Position numbers and translations under genes: made by a program. This document shows positions 1-9,728 of a DNA stretch of 64,000 nt, in pieces. The stretch is from an uncultured Bacteroidales bacterium. GTDB lineage: Bacteria; Bacteroidota; Bacteroidia; Bacteroidales; Muribaculaceae. Numbering within the stretch: position 1 is the stretch's first letter; every line of letters begins with the position of its first letter. Location: NCBI GenBank assembly GCA_902786725.1, contig CADADP010000006.1, forward strand, positions 1 through 64,000, in the 5' to 3' direction. Below the pieces are notes generated by a model, which saw nothing but the letters and a program-made list of their open reading frames with translations, had not been told where the DNA came from and made no database searches.

Positions 1-1
1 G

Positions 2-679
2 GTTGATACTGACGGCAAACTGTACGTGGCAAAGTTCCCTTCAAAAAAGGATCTGGAGAATACTGAGCTTATTGAGCACTTCTCGCATCAACTTGCGGCA
101 AAGGCTGGTATCAACGTAGCAAAGACGCGCACCATCAAGATTTCAAAAGACCGTGACCTGCTTCTTTCCGAACGCTTCGATAGAACAGCAGAAGGCCGTC
201 GTATTCATTTTGCTTCCGCTATGTCGTTGCTTGATCTTGATGATGGAGCCGGCAGCAGCACAGGTAACGGCTATCTTGACATCGTTGATTTCATCCTTCG
301 TGGGTGTACCAATGTACGGCAAAATCTCCGTGAACTCTATCGCAGAGTGGCATTCAACATCATGTTTGGTAACACAGATGACCACTTCCGCAATCATGGA
401 TTCCTGCTTACCCCGAAAGGCTGGACACTTTCTCCCGCATACGACATCAATCCAGGAGCTAAGTCACATCAATGCTTGCTTATAGACTCATACACAGAAG
501 AGTCAGACATCAACGCCTTACTCTCTGCAAGTGAGAACTACATGCTTGAACGCCAAGAAGCATCAGAAATTATCGAGGAGGTTCGAGCCGCCATCAAAGA
601 CTGGCGCAAAACCACCACCGAACTGCAAATACCCTTCAAACTGTTAGAATCATATTCTATACGTTGGGATGAACTATAA
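2..679 (+). CDS. HipA-like serine/threonine kinase, C-terminal part (5' end outside window)
   Basis: The frame is open from base 2, so the gene begins upstream; the GTG at 26 lies inside the protein and is not its true start. About 225 residues are visible and match the catalytic C-terminal half of HipA kinases. The motif GNTDDHFRNHG (codons near 354-400) is the catalytic loop with the Asp and Asn used for phosphotransfer, and SPAYDINP just after it is the metal-binding, DFG-like segment. HipA proteins of the type II toxin-antitoxin family phosphorylate glutamyl-tRNA synthetase or related targets and cause growth arrest; the HipB-like DNA-binding antitoxin normally lies just upstream, here out of sight. 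In many Bacteroidetes the HipA N- and C-terminal halves are separate genes, so this could be a stand-alone C-terminal subunit. A hairpin terminator follows 36 bases after the stop. Toxin activity is inferred from the family only. Confidence 0.85.
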   Translation, partial: VDTDGKLYVAKFPSKKDLENTELIEHFSHQLAAKAGINVAKTRTIKISKDRDLLLSERFDRTAEGRRIHFASAMSLLDLDDGAGSSTGNGYLDIVDFILRGCTNVRQNLRELYRRVAFNIMFGNTDDHFRNHGFLLTPKGWTLSPAYDINPGAKSHQCLLIDSYTEESDINALLSASENYMLERQEASEIIEEVRAAIKDWRKTTTELQIPFKLLESYSIRWDEL

Positions 680-714
680 AAAAGTAGCACATTCTGCACG
701 TTTTCCATCTTAAT

Positions 715-750
715 TCAGTGGTAACAAAAGTTGACCACTGATCGTTTTTT
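715..750 (+). terminator. Intrinsic terminator after the hipA-like gene
   Basis: An 8-bp perfect stem (tcagtggt / accactga, 715-722 and 734-741) with an 11-base loop is followed by a T-rich run at 745-750. It sits just after the HipA-like stop codon and has the right orientation to end that transcript. Confidence 0.75.
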
Positions 751-1138
751 GCACATTGACATGCTGATTATCAACTATTTAAGCAAAAGTACACTTAAAG
801 AACTATTCCAATTCAAACAAGGATTATGACAGTGGTTGGGTGTTTGAGTACGTGGAAAAAGTTAAAATTCAGGTTTCTATGTATCCGGCATATTTATGGC
901 TAATCGGTAGCATTGCTGCCTTGCAACTACAAAGCCGAGCTCTAACCAAGCCCGGCTTTAATTTCACATTCACCAGACGGCTGATTTCGAACGGATACGA
1001 TACGACAGATACCACACGTTAATAGGCGGCCACATTCGCTTCAAGTCGCGAATGTGGCCGCCTATTAGTTCAGTATTTGTTTCTTTACGTTGACGCGCCA
1101 AGCCGGAATCGCATCCGAGGGGGGCGTCGTACGCGGCA
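751..1138. other. Gene-poor intergenic stretch with hairpins
   Basis: No convincing gene is seen here. A possible 60-codon frame (840-1022) has no recognisable features and runs into a structured repeat. The stretch contains a terminator-like hairpin at 931-959 (11-bp arms with one mismatch, aaagccgagct / agcccggcttt) and the perfect inverted repeat at 1020-1067, listed separately. Confidence 0.5.
1020..1067. repeat. Perfect 20-bp inverted repeat, probable bidirectional terminator
   Basis: Arms 1020-1039 and 1048-1067 (taataggcggccacattcgc and its exact complement) flank an 8-base loop. The repeat lies 72 bases beyond the end of the efflux outer-membrane gene, which runs towards it on the minus strand, so a terminator role is the simplest reading. 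The flank is only modestly T-rich on the plus side, and no T tract follows on the minus side. Confidence 0.65.
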
Positions 1139-2554
1139 TTATTTTGCTCCGCCGCCCAGGGCTACGTAGAGAGCAATAAGGGCTTGGGTCGCCTTATACA
1201 TGTTCGAGGCCTGACTGAGCTGTGCGTCGAGTAGCGACTCCTGGGCCTTGAGCACTTCCAAGTAATTGGCTTTGCCGTTGTCCATCAGCTCATGAGTTCC
1301 GGTATATGCCTCATGCAACACCTGCAACTGACGATGGTAGTACTGATTCTTTTCGCGACAAGCCATGCACTCGACCATCGCATCATTCACCTGATTACCG
1401 GCATTTACAACTATCTGCACATATTTCTGCTTGAGATCTTTCTCGGTGAGCTGCGAAATTTTGTAATTAGCCTTGATTTTGCCACGCGCGAAAATGGGTT
1501 GTGTGAGAGAACCCACAAAGTTGAGAAGCAACTTGCCAGGGTTAACCACAGCGCCTCCGGCCAGGTTAGTCCAGCCGGCGGCTCCATTAAGCGTTATGCT
1601 TGGGAAAAATGCGGCACGGGCAGCCTGAGTGTTATAAAACGCTTCTTCCATAGCTGCATTGGCCATGCGAATGTCGGGACGACGCTCCAGCATAGAGGCC
1701 GGCACGCCTATTTTCAGGTATTTAGTGTCGAACATTCGCAAGTCGTCGTCGCCCACCGCATCCGGATGCTGTAGCGGAGAGTTTCCCCACTTGCTGCGAT
1801 TGATGTGTTGCGGCGTCACGTTGAGCAAGCGGCAGATGGCATTCTCTGTAGCGCGAATACTGCGTTTCACGTCCACGATTTGCGTCTTAACGTTCAGGTA
1901 CGATGCCTCCATCTGATTCACCGCAGTGCTAAAGGCCTTACCATTCTCCCATAGCGTTTTCTGAGTCTCAAGCGACGCGTTCCACAGGCTATCGGTCATA
2001 CTCAGGATTTCGAGCTGGCGGTCGAGCAACTGAAGCATATAGTATTGCTGAGCAGTGGTGGATACAAGGTTGGCGCGCACATTTTCCTCTCGCAACTGCG
2101 ATTGCAATAGCACTGCTTGAGCGGCGCGCTTTTTATTGGTGATACCACCAAACACGTCAATGTCGATTGACAGTTGCAACGGGAGGTCATAGGTCTTCGA
2201 CCACGGATTATCGTCGAACTTGCCCAGTGCACCTTGCGGCGAGAAATAGAGCGACGGCAGATAAGCCATTTTCGCCATCTTCAGCGATGCCTCACTCTTC
2301 TCCACAGCGATACGCGCCGAGTTCAGGTCAGTATTATTCGTTAGCGCCATCTCTATAAGCGACTGCAACTCAGGGTCGGTAAAGAATTCACGCCACGACA
2401 ATTCGGCTATCGACGGGCCGGTTGTGGCATCGGTTATGTCCTGTGAGGAGCCAAAGGCATTAGCCGGTGCTTCCACGGTCTGCTCGTACTTACTGTAAAG
2501 GCCGCAGCCTGTGAGCAGTGACACTGCGCAAAAGAAAAGAATAATCTTTCTCAT
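1139..2554 (-). CDS. RND efflux outer membrane lipoprotein, TolC/OprM (NodT) family
   Basis: This 471-residue protein is the outer-membrane channel of a tripartite efflux pump. It starts with a lipoprotein signal peptide ending in a lipobox (LLTGC, Cys17), and the body has the two repeated outer-membrane-efflux domains of the NodT family (roughly residues 60-250 and 280-465), rich in long amphipathic helices. SMLERRPDIRMANAAM near the middle is the family's typical RPDIR segment. Channels of this type form trimers spanning the outer membrane and periplasm. It is the last gene of a minus-strand operon after the adaptor and the inner-membrane pump, 62 bases beyond the pump's stop. The substrate cannot be read from sequence. 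Confidence 0.95.
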   Translation of the reverse strand: MRKIILFFCAVSLLTGCGLYSKYEQTVEAPANAFGSSQDITDATTGPSIAELSWREFFTDPELQSLIEMALTNNTDLNSARIAVEKSEASLKMAKMAYLPSLYFSPQGALGKFDDNPWSKTYDLPLQLSIDIDVFGGITNKKRAAQAVLLQSQLREENVRANLVSTTAQQYYMLQLLDRQLEILSMTDSLWNASLETQKTLWENGKAFSTAVNQMEASYLNVKTQIVDVKRSIRATENAICRLLNVTPQHINRSKWGNSPLQHPDAVGDDDLRMFDTKYLKIGVPASMLERRPDIRMANAAMEEAFYNTQAARAAFFPSITLNGAAGWTNLAGGAVVNPGKLLLNFVGSLTQPIFARGKIKANYKISQLTEKDLKQKYVQIVVNAGNQVNDAMVECMACREKNQYYHRQLQVLHEAYTGTHELMDNGKANYLEVLKAQESLLDAQLSQASNMYKATQALIALYVALGGGAK

Positions 2555-2616
2555 ATATAATCAATTACCATTAATTGTTTCTTAATTTATGTCAAGTTGT
2601 TATCACTAATCCCCGT

Positions 2617-5600
2617 TTATTCGTGACTCTCATCTTTGACGCTTGTCCCTTGGAATCGCTCATGCAACTTCTGGAACACGATAAAGAATGATGGAACCAC
2701 ATAGAGCAGGGCCACGGTACCAACAGCCATACCGCCAATCACACCAAGTGCGAGCGCGCGGTTTCCGTTAGCTCCGGCTCCTCCTTCAATCACCAGCGGC
2801 ACCATACCGATAATCATCGTGGCCACTGTCATCAGAATGGGGCGCAGACGCTCCTTACACGCCTCGTAGGCGGCATCCCGTATGCTCATGCCCTGAGCAC
2901 GTCGCTCCGAAGCGAACTCGGTAATCAGAATGGCAGTCTTGGCCAGCAAACCAATCAGCATAATAACACCCGTCTGCAAATATATGTTGTTGTCCATGCC
3001 GGGGATTTGATTCTTATAACCAATGAAGGCAAACACGAATGCGCCCATTAGGCCGAAGGGGACACTAAGTAGCACGGCCATCGGTGTGAACCAAGAGTTA
3101 TATAACGATGCCAGGATGAGGTAAATCAGGATAACGCAGATAAGATAAATTAAGGCAGTGGCGTTAGAGCCTGAGGTCTCTTCCATCTCGCGCGACATAC
3201 CGCCATATTCATAGGTGGCGGTGTTGGGCATCTCCTCCTTGAACACTTCGGCAATAGCTTTGTGCGCGTCACCCTCGGTGTAGCCACCTCCCGGTTTCAC
3301 AAGGCAAGTAATGCTCTGGAACAGGTTAAAATGCTCAATGTTCGACGGCCCCACTATTTCCTTGAGGCTAACGAACTCGGAGATTGGCGCCATCTTGCCA
3401 TCTTTTACCTGCACAAAGATATTCTCCAGCGATGTGGGGTCGAGCCTATACTCGGGCGATGCAGCTGCCATAATGCGATACACCTTACCAAACTGGTTAA
3501 AGTTGCCGATATACGAGCCACCGCAGAAGGTACCAAGCGTGTTAAGCACATTTTCGGGCGTAACACCCGCACGGTCGCACTGAGCAGGATCCACATCCAC
3601 CTGATACTTAGGATAGCGCTCTGAATAGGTTGACATGGCAAGGTCGATTTCAGGGCGTTCCGACAACTTGGCCAAGAAGTGGTCGGTCTGCTTGGCAAAC
3701 TCCGACAGGTTGCCATCGGTGGGATCTTCCACCACAAGGTTTATACCGTCGTTGGTTCCATAGCCAGGAATCTGAGGCAACTGGAACGGGAACACCTTCA
3801 CGTTTTTAATATCTTGACAGTCGTAGTAGAACCGGCCATACACAAGCTGAATCAGGTGGTTCATACCCTTGCGGTCGTCCCAGTTTTTAAGGCGCACCAC
3901 CACTGTGGCAAAGTTAGAGCCTTCACCCGAAATAATACCGAATCCGCAGCACACTGCAAAACTCTCCAACTCTGGAATCTTCTTCACCTTGGCCTCTACC
4001 TGCTTCAGAATCTCGCGAGTCTGCAGTAGCGTTGTTCCCTCAGGCGTCTGCACATCCACCAGGAACACGCCCTGGTCCTCCTCGGGAACGAGGCCCGACG
4101 GCAGACTCCTCATAAAGAACACAAGTAGCACCGCGGCCACAATCAGGAGCCCCCATGACAGCATGGGCCGCGTGATGAACTTCTGCACGCTCTTGCTATA
4201 CTTGTTATAGATAGCGTTATAGCTCGCTTCGTAGGCCTTCTTAGTGTAATAAGTGAGGCTTTTACTATCTTTCTTTTCCTCTGTTACTTTCATCATAATC
4301 GCGCAAAGAGCGGGACATAAAGTCAGAGCCGATACACACGACAAACCCACCGACGAGGCGATAGTTACACCAAACTGTGTGAAGAACGTACCGGAGGTGC
4401 CGGGCATAAACATCACCGGGACGAACACAGCCATAAACACCAGAGTACATGATACAACGGCCACCGACACTTCGTTCATGGCCTGACGCGTGGCCTCGCG
4501 GGCATCTTTGATTCCATTCTCCATCTTAGCCATCACAGCCTCCACCACCACAATGGCATCATCCACCACAGTTCCGATGGCGAGCACCAGAGCAAACAGA
4601 GTGAGGATGTTAAGCGAGAAGCCGGCCACCTTCACTATGGCGAACGTACCTAGCAGTGAAACTATAATCGAGATTGAGGGGATGATGGTGGCCTTGAAGT
4701 TCTGCAAGAAGAAGAACACCACAAGCACCACCAGTATGATGGCGATAACAAGTGTTTCCACCACATTGTGGATGGCGGCAAAGAGGAAGTCGTCGCTGGT
4801 CATCATGGTCACGAACTCCAAGCCGGCCGGCATCGAGCCCTTCGCCTCCTCAAACGTCTTAGTGATGCGCGCGTTCACCTCGGTGGCATTGGCACCCGGT
4901 GCGGCAAACACCATGAAGAGAGCTCCCGGTCTATCCTGGATATTGGAAGTGTAGTTGTAGCTCATGGCGCCAATCTTCACATCGGCCACATCACTCAGAT
5001 GGAGCAAGTGGCCTCCGTCGGAAGTGCGCAGAACTATATCATTGAACTCATCAACGCTCTTCAACGTACCCTTGTACTGCATCGAGTACTGATAGGAGTT
5101 TCCCGACTGCTCGCCCAACGAACCCACTGCCGACACGAAACTCTGTCCACCTATGGCGGCAAAAATATCATTAGGGGTCAGGCCGTACTGAGCCATCACG
5201 TCGGGCTTAAGCCAGATACGCAGCGCATAGGTATTACCTATACTCTGCACGTTACCCACACCGGTGATACGCATCAAGCGCGGTTTAATGTTAATATCCA
5301 CGTAGTTCGACACAAAATCCTCGTCATACTTGCCGTCGGTGCTCTTCAGGGCGAAAATTCGCAGGATATTGCTCTGCTGTTTCTGCACCGTTACGCCCAC
5401 CTTATTCACCTCGGCAGGCAGCAAAGCTTGAGCGCGCGAGACGCGGTTCTGTACGTTCACAGCCGCTATATCGGCATCCACACCCTGCTTAAAATAGACG
5501 TTAATCTGCACTGTACCGTTCGACGCAGCCTTAGATGTCATATAGGTCATGTCGGTCACGCCGTTGATGGCCTCCTCAAGGGGCTGAATCACAGCCTTCA

Positions 5601-5775
5601 TCACCGTGTTCTCGTCGGCACCGCTATAGTTGGTGGTGACCAACACCGTTGGTGGCGCTATATCGGGATATTGTTCCACCGGCAGTGTGCTCATCGAAAT
5701 ATAGCCCACCAGCGCTATCACAATAGAGATGGCACATGCCATCACATATCTATTGATAAATATATTATTCTTCAT
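2617..5775 (-). CDS. RND multidrug efflux pump, inner-membrane permease (AcrB/HAE1 family)
   Basis: This is a proton-driven drug exporter of the AcrB type, 1052 residues from the chosen start. It has the duplicated RND layout: one N-terminal membrane segment, a large periplasmic loop, six membrane segments, then the same arrangement again. STLPVEQYPDIAPPTV near the N-terminus is diagnostic, and the VVDDAIVVVE segment of membrane helix 4 carries the Asp pair used for proton relay. The frame is open to a GTG at 5805 whose GTGA overlaps the adaptor's stop, so coupled initiation there is possible. I prefer the ATG at 5775 because family members begin M-x-x-x-F-I-N-R. It follows the adaptor directly and precedes the outer-membrane channel. 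Confidence 0.95.
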   Translation of the reverse strand: MKNNIFINRYVMACAISIVIALVGYISMSTLPVEQYPDIAPPTVLVTTNYSGADENTVMKAVIQPLEEAINGVTDMTYMTSKAASNGTVQINVYFKQGVDADIAAVNVQNRVSRAQALLPAEVNKVGVTVQKQQSNILRIFALKSTDGKYDEDFVSNYVDINIKPRLMRITGVGNVQSIGNTYALRIWLKPDVMAQYGLTPNDIFAAIGGQSFVSAVGSLGEQSGNSYQYSMQYKGTLKSVDEFNDIVLRTSDGGHLLHLSDVADVKIGAMSYNYTSNIQDRPGALFMVFAAPGANATEVNARITKTFEEAKGSMPAGLEFVTMMTSDDFLFAAIHNVVETLVIAIILVVLVVFFFLQNFKATIIPSISIIVSLLGTFAIVKVAGFSLNILTLFALVLAIGTVVDDAIVVVEAVMAKMENGIKDAREATRQAMNEVSVAVVSCTLVFMAVFVPVMFMPGTSGTFFTQFGVTIASSVGLSCVSALTLCPALCAIMMKVTEEKKDSKSLTYYTKKAYEASYNAIYNKYSKSVQKFITRPMLSWGLLIVAAVLLVFFMRSLPSGLVPEEDQGVFLVDVQTPEGTTLLQTREILKQVEAKVKKIPELESFAVCCGFGIISGEGSNFATVVVRLKNWDDRKGMNHLIQLVYGRFYYDCQDIKNVKVFPFQLPQIPGYGTNDGINLVVEDPTDGNLSEFAKQTDHFLAKLSERPEIDLAMSTYSERYPKYQVDVDPAQCDRAGVTPENVLNTLGTFCGGSYIGNFNQFGKVYRIMAAASPEYRLDPTSLENIFVQVKDGKMAPISEFVSLKEIVGPSNIEHFNLFQSITCLVKPGGGYTEGDAHKAIAEVFKEEMPNTATYEYGGMSREMEETSGSNATALIYLICVILIYLILASLYNSWFTPMAVLLSVPFGLMGAFVFAFIGYKNQIPGMDNNIYLQTGVIMLIGLLAKTAILITEFASERRAQGMSIRDAAYEACKERLRPILMTVATMIIGMVPLVIEGGAGANGNRALALGVIGGMAVGTVALLYVVPSFFIVFQKLHERFQGTSVKDESHE

Positions 5776-5801
5776 AGTGGTCGAAGCGAATTTTTTATTT
5801 G

Positions 5802-6986
5802 TCACTTTTTACTCTTCTCCACTGCGGGGAATAGCACTTTCTGCCCTTCTGTCACATTGCTGGCACCGGTGGTTACAATTTTGTCTCCTACCTTTAGGCC
5901 GCTTGTGACAATAAAGTCCTTGCCGTTACCTGTATCCGCCACAGTCACATCTACTGCCGTGGCTGTGCTATCCGACTTCACCTTATACACAAGCGACTTG
6001 TCCTGCATGCGCACAACGGCGTACTGCGGTATTACCATCACATTCTGCTCTGCAAACGACAAAACTATCGTTCCTTGAATACCGGAGTACAGATGCCCTT
6101 CAGGGTTGGGGAATGTCGCCTTGCATGCCAGCGAACCCGTAGCCGCATCCACTACTCCTGTCAAACTCGACACACGACCTTTGTGGGGGTACTCGGTTCC
6201 GTTCTTCATCACAAACGTCACGTCGGGCAGATTGGCAATCAGCTTATCTTTTTCGTCTGCCGTCACGCCTTCATGTATTTGGGCCTCGAGAATAGCCTCG
6301 GTCACCGAGAATTCAGCTTCCATCATCGTGTTGCCGCTCAAGATGGTTAGGCTCGATGCCGGACTCACTTGGTCACCTGTCCTTACAGCAATCCGACCTA
6401 TAACACCGGTAACAGGGGCCGTAATGGTGCAAAATCCCAAGTTCACACGCGCTTGATTAACAGCTGCCGTCGCTTGGCTTACCGCGGCTTTGGCCTGGCT
6501 CACCGTTGCCTGAGCCTGATTGTAGTTATTCTTGGAGTTCTCGAGCATATAAGTACTCACAATCTTCTTGTTATAGAGGTTCTGATTGCTTTCGTATTCA
6601 AGTTTTGCGCTATTCGACTGAGCTATAGCAGCCGTGAGATTAGCCTGCGCGGCCTGCAGATTGGCTCGAGCCGATTCCAGTTCGTGTTGAGCAGTGCGTG
6701 AGTCAATCACAAACAGAGTCTGGCCACGTTTCACCTGCTGACCCTCGGTCACGCATATCTTTGTCAACTGACCGCTCACCTGAGGCGTTATCATCACGTC
6801 GTTCTGCCCTTTCATGCGAGCGCTGTACTTATATGGAATTTCTATGTCCGACTTCTTCACGGTCATCGTCTCAAACGACGACTGAACCTCCTCAGGCTGC
6901 TCAATGCCGCACGAGTTTAACCCACCTGCTACTGCAGCTATCGCCACAATACAGCTCAAAACACTTTTCGCTTTCATATATTTCAT
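5802..6986 (-). CDS. RND efflux periplasmic adaptor (membrane fusion protein, AcrA/HlyD family)
   Basis: This 394-residue adaptor links the inner-membrane pump to the outer-membrane channel. It has a lipoprotein-like N-terminus (GGLNSCG), a split biotinyl-lipoyl domain (ITPQVSGQLTKICVTEGQQV early, VTGVIGRIAVRTGDQV later), and between them a long Ala/Gln-rich coiled-coil hairpin (about residues 100-180) made of repeated AQAxxxxA units. Beta-barrel and membrane-proximal domains follow. Its stop overlaps the possible GTG start of the pump. The stop of the antiporter gene lies only 25 bases upstream, so both may share one transcript. Confidence 0.95.
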   Translation of the reverse strand: MKYMKAKSVLSCIVAIAAVAGGLNSCGIEQPEEVQSSFETMTVKKSDIEIPYKYSARMKGQNDVMITPQVSGQLTKICVTEGQQVKRGQTLFVIDSRTAQHELESARANLQAAQANLTAAIAQSNSAKLEYESNQNLYNKKIVSTYMLENSKNNYNQAQATVSQAKAAVSQATAAVNQARVNLGFCTITAPVTGVIGRIAVRTGDQVSPASSLTILSGNTMMEAEFSVTEAILEAQIHEGVTADEKDKLIANLPDVTFVMKNGTEYPHKGRVSSLTGVVDAATGSLACKATFPNPEGHLYSGIQGTIVLSFAEQNVMVIPQYAVVRMQDKSLVYKVKSDSTATAVDVTVADTGNGKDFIVTSGLKVGDKIVTTGASNVTEGQKVLFPAVEKSKK

Positions 6987-7011
6987 CTAAAATATTGATT
7001 ATTTGTTAATT

Positions 7012-8754
7012 TTAATTTTTTGCGTCATTTTGCTCTTGCATTCTTTCGCGAGCGCTGAGGTTCTCGGTAAATTTCTTAGTCAGTCCCTTGCTCTGTTTCT
7101 CCAGGTGCGATGAGAAATAGATTATGAACAATATGGCGATGAGTGCGAATACTCCAAGCAAGCTCGACCATGGTATAGCATAATCCACAAAATAACTCAC
7201 AAAAATGGCTGTGATGAGCAGACGCAGCAATCCGCATGCTGTCAGCCTAACGCGCCAATGCGAGCCGCTATTCCATAGCTTATCCACATCGGGTGTGTCG
7301 CTACCATACTTCATCAGCATCCACAGGAATGGAGAGCACAAAATCAAGGCGATGAGAGCCGTCACTGGATGTACCCACTTTTCAGGAACAATCTCGGCAA
7401 CCAGTGGCTGGCCATAATAGAGCATAATCGACATGATAGCTATGCAAAGCACGCTGTTGATTAGCATAGTGAAGATGAAACGCTTTAAATTCGCCTTCCA
7501 GATTTGCTGTAACTCATTGGGAGCCTTCTCGTCGGTCTCGTCGGCGTTGCGCTCCAGCTTCTCAATCAGACTGGCGGGCAGTATGCGTTTCAGCCCGTTA
7601 TAGGCCGGTTCGGCCAGTCGTATCATATAAGGCGTGGTGAACGTAGTGAACACCGACACTGCCACCACAATGGGGTAAAGGAAATCACTTGTAACCTTCA
7701 GCGACGTACCCAGTGTGGCAAGGATAAACGCGAACTCGCCAATCTGCGTCAGCGAGAACGAGCACTGCATGGATGTTTTTAACGACTGCCCCGAAATCAG
7801 GAAACCGCAGGTGCTCAAGATGGTCTGACCCAGCATCACAGCCGCTATGATGCTCACTATCGGCACTATATACTCGATAATAAGGTTCACGTCCACCATC
7901 ATACCCACCGACACAAAGAAGATGGCTCCGAATAGATTCTAAACCGGCGCCACAAGGTGCTCGATAGTCTCGGCCTCAACGGTCTCAGCCAAGATACTTC
8001 CCATCACAAAGGCTCCAAACGCGGCCGAGAATCCGGCAGCCGAGGCAGCCACCACCATGCCGAAGCAGAGTGCGAGCGCAGTGATGAGGAGCGTCTCATT
8101 GTTCATCAGTGGCTTTAATTTACGCAAAGCAAGCGGTATGAAGTAGAGGCCCACCGTGAACCATAGCACTAGATAGAGACCAAGCTGCAAGATTGACTCG
8201 AGCATCTGCGTGCCCTCGAACTCCTTGCTCACAGCGAGCGTAGAAAGCATTACCATAAGCACTATTGCCAAGATGTCCTCAATAATGAGCACACTCAGCA
8301 CAAGGCCGGCAAAGCGCTGCTGTCGAAGGCCCATATCATCAAAAGCCTTGAAGATAATCGTGGTGGAAGACATGGCGAGCATACCGCCCAAATAGATACA
8401 GTCCATATTGCTCCACCCGAAGAGCGAGCCGGTGAACGCACCCACATACATCATCGCGAATATAATGCAGAGTGCTGCTATAATAGGCGCTGCGCCCATC
8501 TTCAGAATCTTCTTAAACGAGAATTCCAGTCCCAAAGCGAACAGCAGGAAAATAACACCTATCTCACTCCACACGTGCACACTGTGCATATCCGACACGC
8601 TGGGCATATAGGGCATATTGGGTGATGCGAGGAATCCCGCTACAATATAGCCTAAAACTAATGGTTGCTTAAGGCTCTTAAATAAGAGTGTCATGACACC
8701 TGCGATTATAAGAATAAGCGCAAGGTCGGCAATTAATGGTTCAAGATGTGACAT
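7012..8754 (-). pseudogene. CPA2-type cation/proton antiporter (KefB-like) interrupted by an in-frame TAG
   Basis: Two frames in the same phase together make one antiporter of 580 codons. Residues 1-271 carry membrane helices with LGYIVAGFLASPN, LFALGLEFSFKKI and GAFVMGSILAETVEAE, typical of the Na+/H+ exchanger domain of the CPA2 family. Codon 272 is TAG (7941-7939), and the frame continues straight on with NLFGAIFFVSVGMMVD, the expected next conserved segment, then further helices and a C-terminal tail. Relatives usually have a Lys or Gln here, so one base change from AAG or CAG would explain the stop. Unless the codon is read through or is a sequencing error, the product is truncated just before conserved helices and probably inactive. 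A -7 motif at 8886-8893 lies about 130 bases upstream. The efflux adaptor follows 25 bases after the stop. Confidence 0.8.
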
Positions 8755-8885
8755 ATAATAAAAATTTAGTTTTAATTGTCTTTTCCTGATGCTGCGGCAA
8801 AGCAGTTTTAATTACATCCCGTTCTTTATAGATTTCATAGATTTATTTAAATCTATATCATTAAGGCTTTTTCAGTAAATTTATG

Positions 8886-8893
8886 CAAAGATA
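8886..8893 (-). promoter_or_regulatory. Promoter -7 element for the antiporter/efflux genes
   Basis: The minus strand reads TATCTTTG, fitting the Bacteroidetes TAnnTTTG consensus. It would give a leader of roughly 125 bases before the antiporter start at 8754. I see no convincing -33 box. Confidence 0.5.
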
Positions 8894-8975
8894 TGGATAT
8901 TTTTCTAAAAACCCAACTCATATTGTAAATATTTTCCCGCTTTTAGTTACTGTTTATTGCACCGCGAAACATTCG

Positions 8976-9728
8976 TCACACATCTATCGTTTCACCCGTG
9001 GTTGTTATTTTCCAGAATGTGGCTCCGTGCCGCTCCGCAATCGATGCCAACTGCCAGGCCGACTGAGGTCCACACGCAGTGAAGTGCATAGGCACAAACC
9101 ACCTCACGTCGAATCGCTCCAGCAGTTGGCTCGCGCCTCGCATATATTCTCCACCCAGTCGAGCATCAATAGGGAACATCACCACGTCGAAGCTGCTGGT
9201 AACCTTAAGTATATCCTTCAATTCACCCAGATATCGCTTCTCATGCGCCTCGGGGTCGATGCCAAGTGTTTTCGTGCCTTCATACCGGTTCTTTTCTCCC
9301 AAATCATCACCATCGCGCGCGGCAAACCAGTTATTAAGGTCGCCGGCATGGAATATGCGTTTCCCTTCGACCTCCACAATCCACGACACTCCGCTGTCGG
9401 TGCTTCCCATTGCCCGAACGTCCACTCGCCCATCGGACCATGCTCCCCCCTTAGCCAGCCACACATCACCCTCAGACCTGTCAGCTCTACGGTGCTTGTA
9501 GATATCCTTCGACAACACATAAGTCACATCACCATGTTGCTTTTTCCACTGGAAAATCTCACTGTTGAAATGATCTTCATGAAAGTGGCTCGCGAAAACA
9601 TAAATCGGCTTTTGTTTCATAAGAACCAACGGCATAACATGGCGTGGATCCTTCCAGAAGTCAAACACCAGTATCGCCTCTTCCAGTTCCAGCGCAAAGC
9701 CACTATGAAAAATATATGTAATAGTCAT
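8976..9728 (-). CDS. MBL-fold metallo-hydrolase
   Basis: This 250-residue protein of the metallo-beta-lactamase fold probably hydrolyses a phosphoester or lactone-type bond. The ASHFHEDHFN motif is the HxHxDH zinc site, followed by a metal ligand region in FHAGDLNNW and a C-terminal His in VPMHFTACGP. The frame is open upstream to 9788, but the ATG at 9728 (MTITYIFHSGF) begins exactly where the fold begins and overlaps the preceding stop as TAATG, which points to translational coupling. It resembles the UlaG-like or YycJ-like MBL proteins common in Bacteroidales; the substrate is unknown. It lies downstream of a chimeric frame derived partly from another MBL protein. Confidence 0.85.
   Translation of the reverse strand: MTITYIFHSGFALELEEAILVFDFWKDPRHVMPLVLMKQKPIYVFASHFHEDHFNSEIFQWKKQHGDVTYVLSKDIYKHRRADRSEGDVWLAKGGAWSDGRVDVRAMGSTDSGVSWIVEVEGKRIFHAGDLNNWFAARDGDDLGEKNRYEGTKTLGIDPEAHEKRYLGELKDILKVTSSFDVVMFPIDARLGGEYMRGASQLLERFDVRWFVPMHFTACGPQSAWQLASIAERHGATFWKITTTGETIDV

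Noticed and set aside
2-679. A complete toxin-antitoxin locus at the left edge
   Set aside because: Only the HipA-like C-terminal part is present; the antitoxin, if any, lies outside the window, so the system cannot be claimed.
840-1022. 60-codon frame in the gene-poor region near hipA
   Set aside because: It starts with GTG, has no promoter or family resemblance, and overlaps two hairpins.
5776-5805. Extended GTG start (5805) for the RND pump
   Set aside because: The GTGA overlap with the adaptor makes it possible, but family members begin at the ATG at 5775; kept only as an alternative.
4768-6078. 436-codon plus-strand open frame opposite the RND pump and adaptor
   Set aside because: It lies antisense to two clearly conserved genes, has no recognisable motif and an unusual His-rich composition, as expected for a shadow frame in GC-rich codons.
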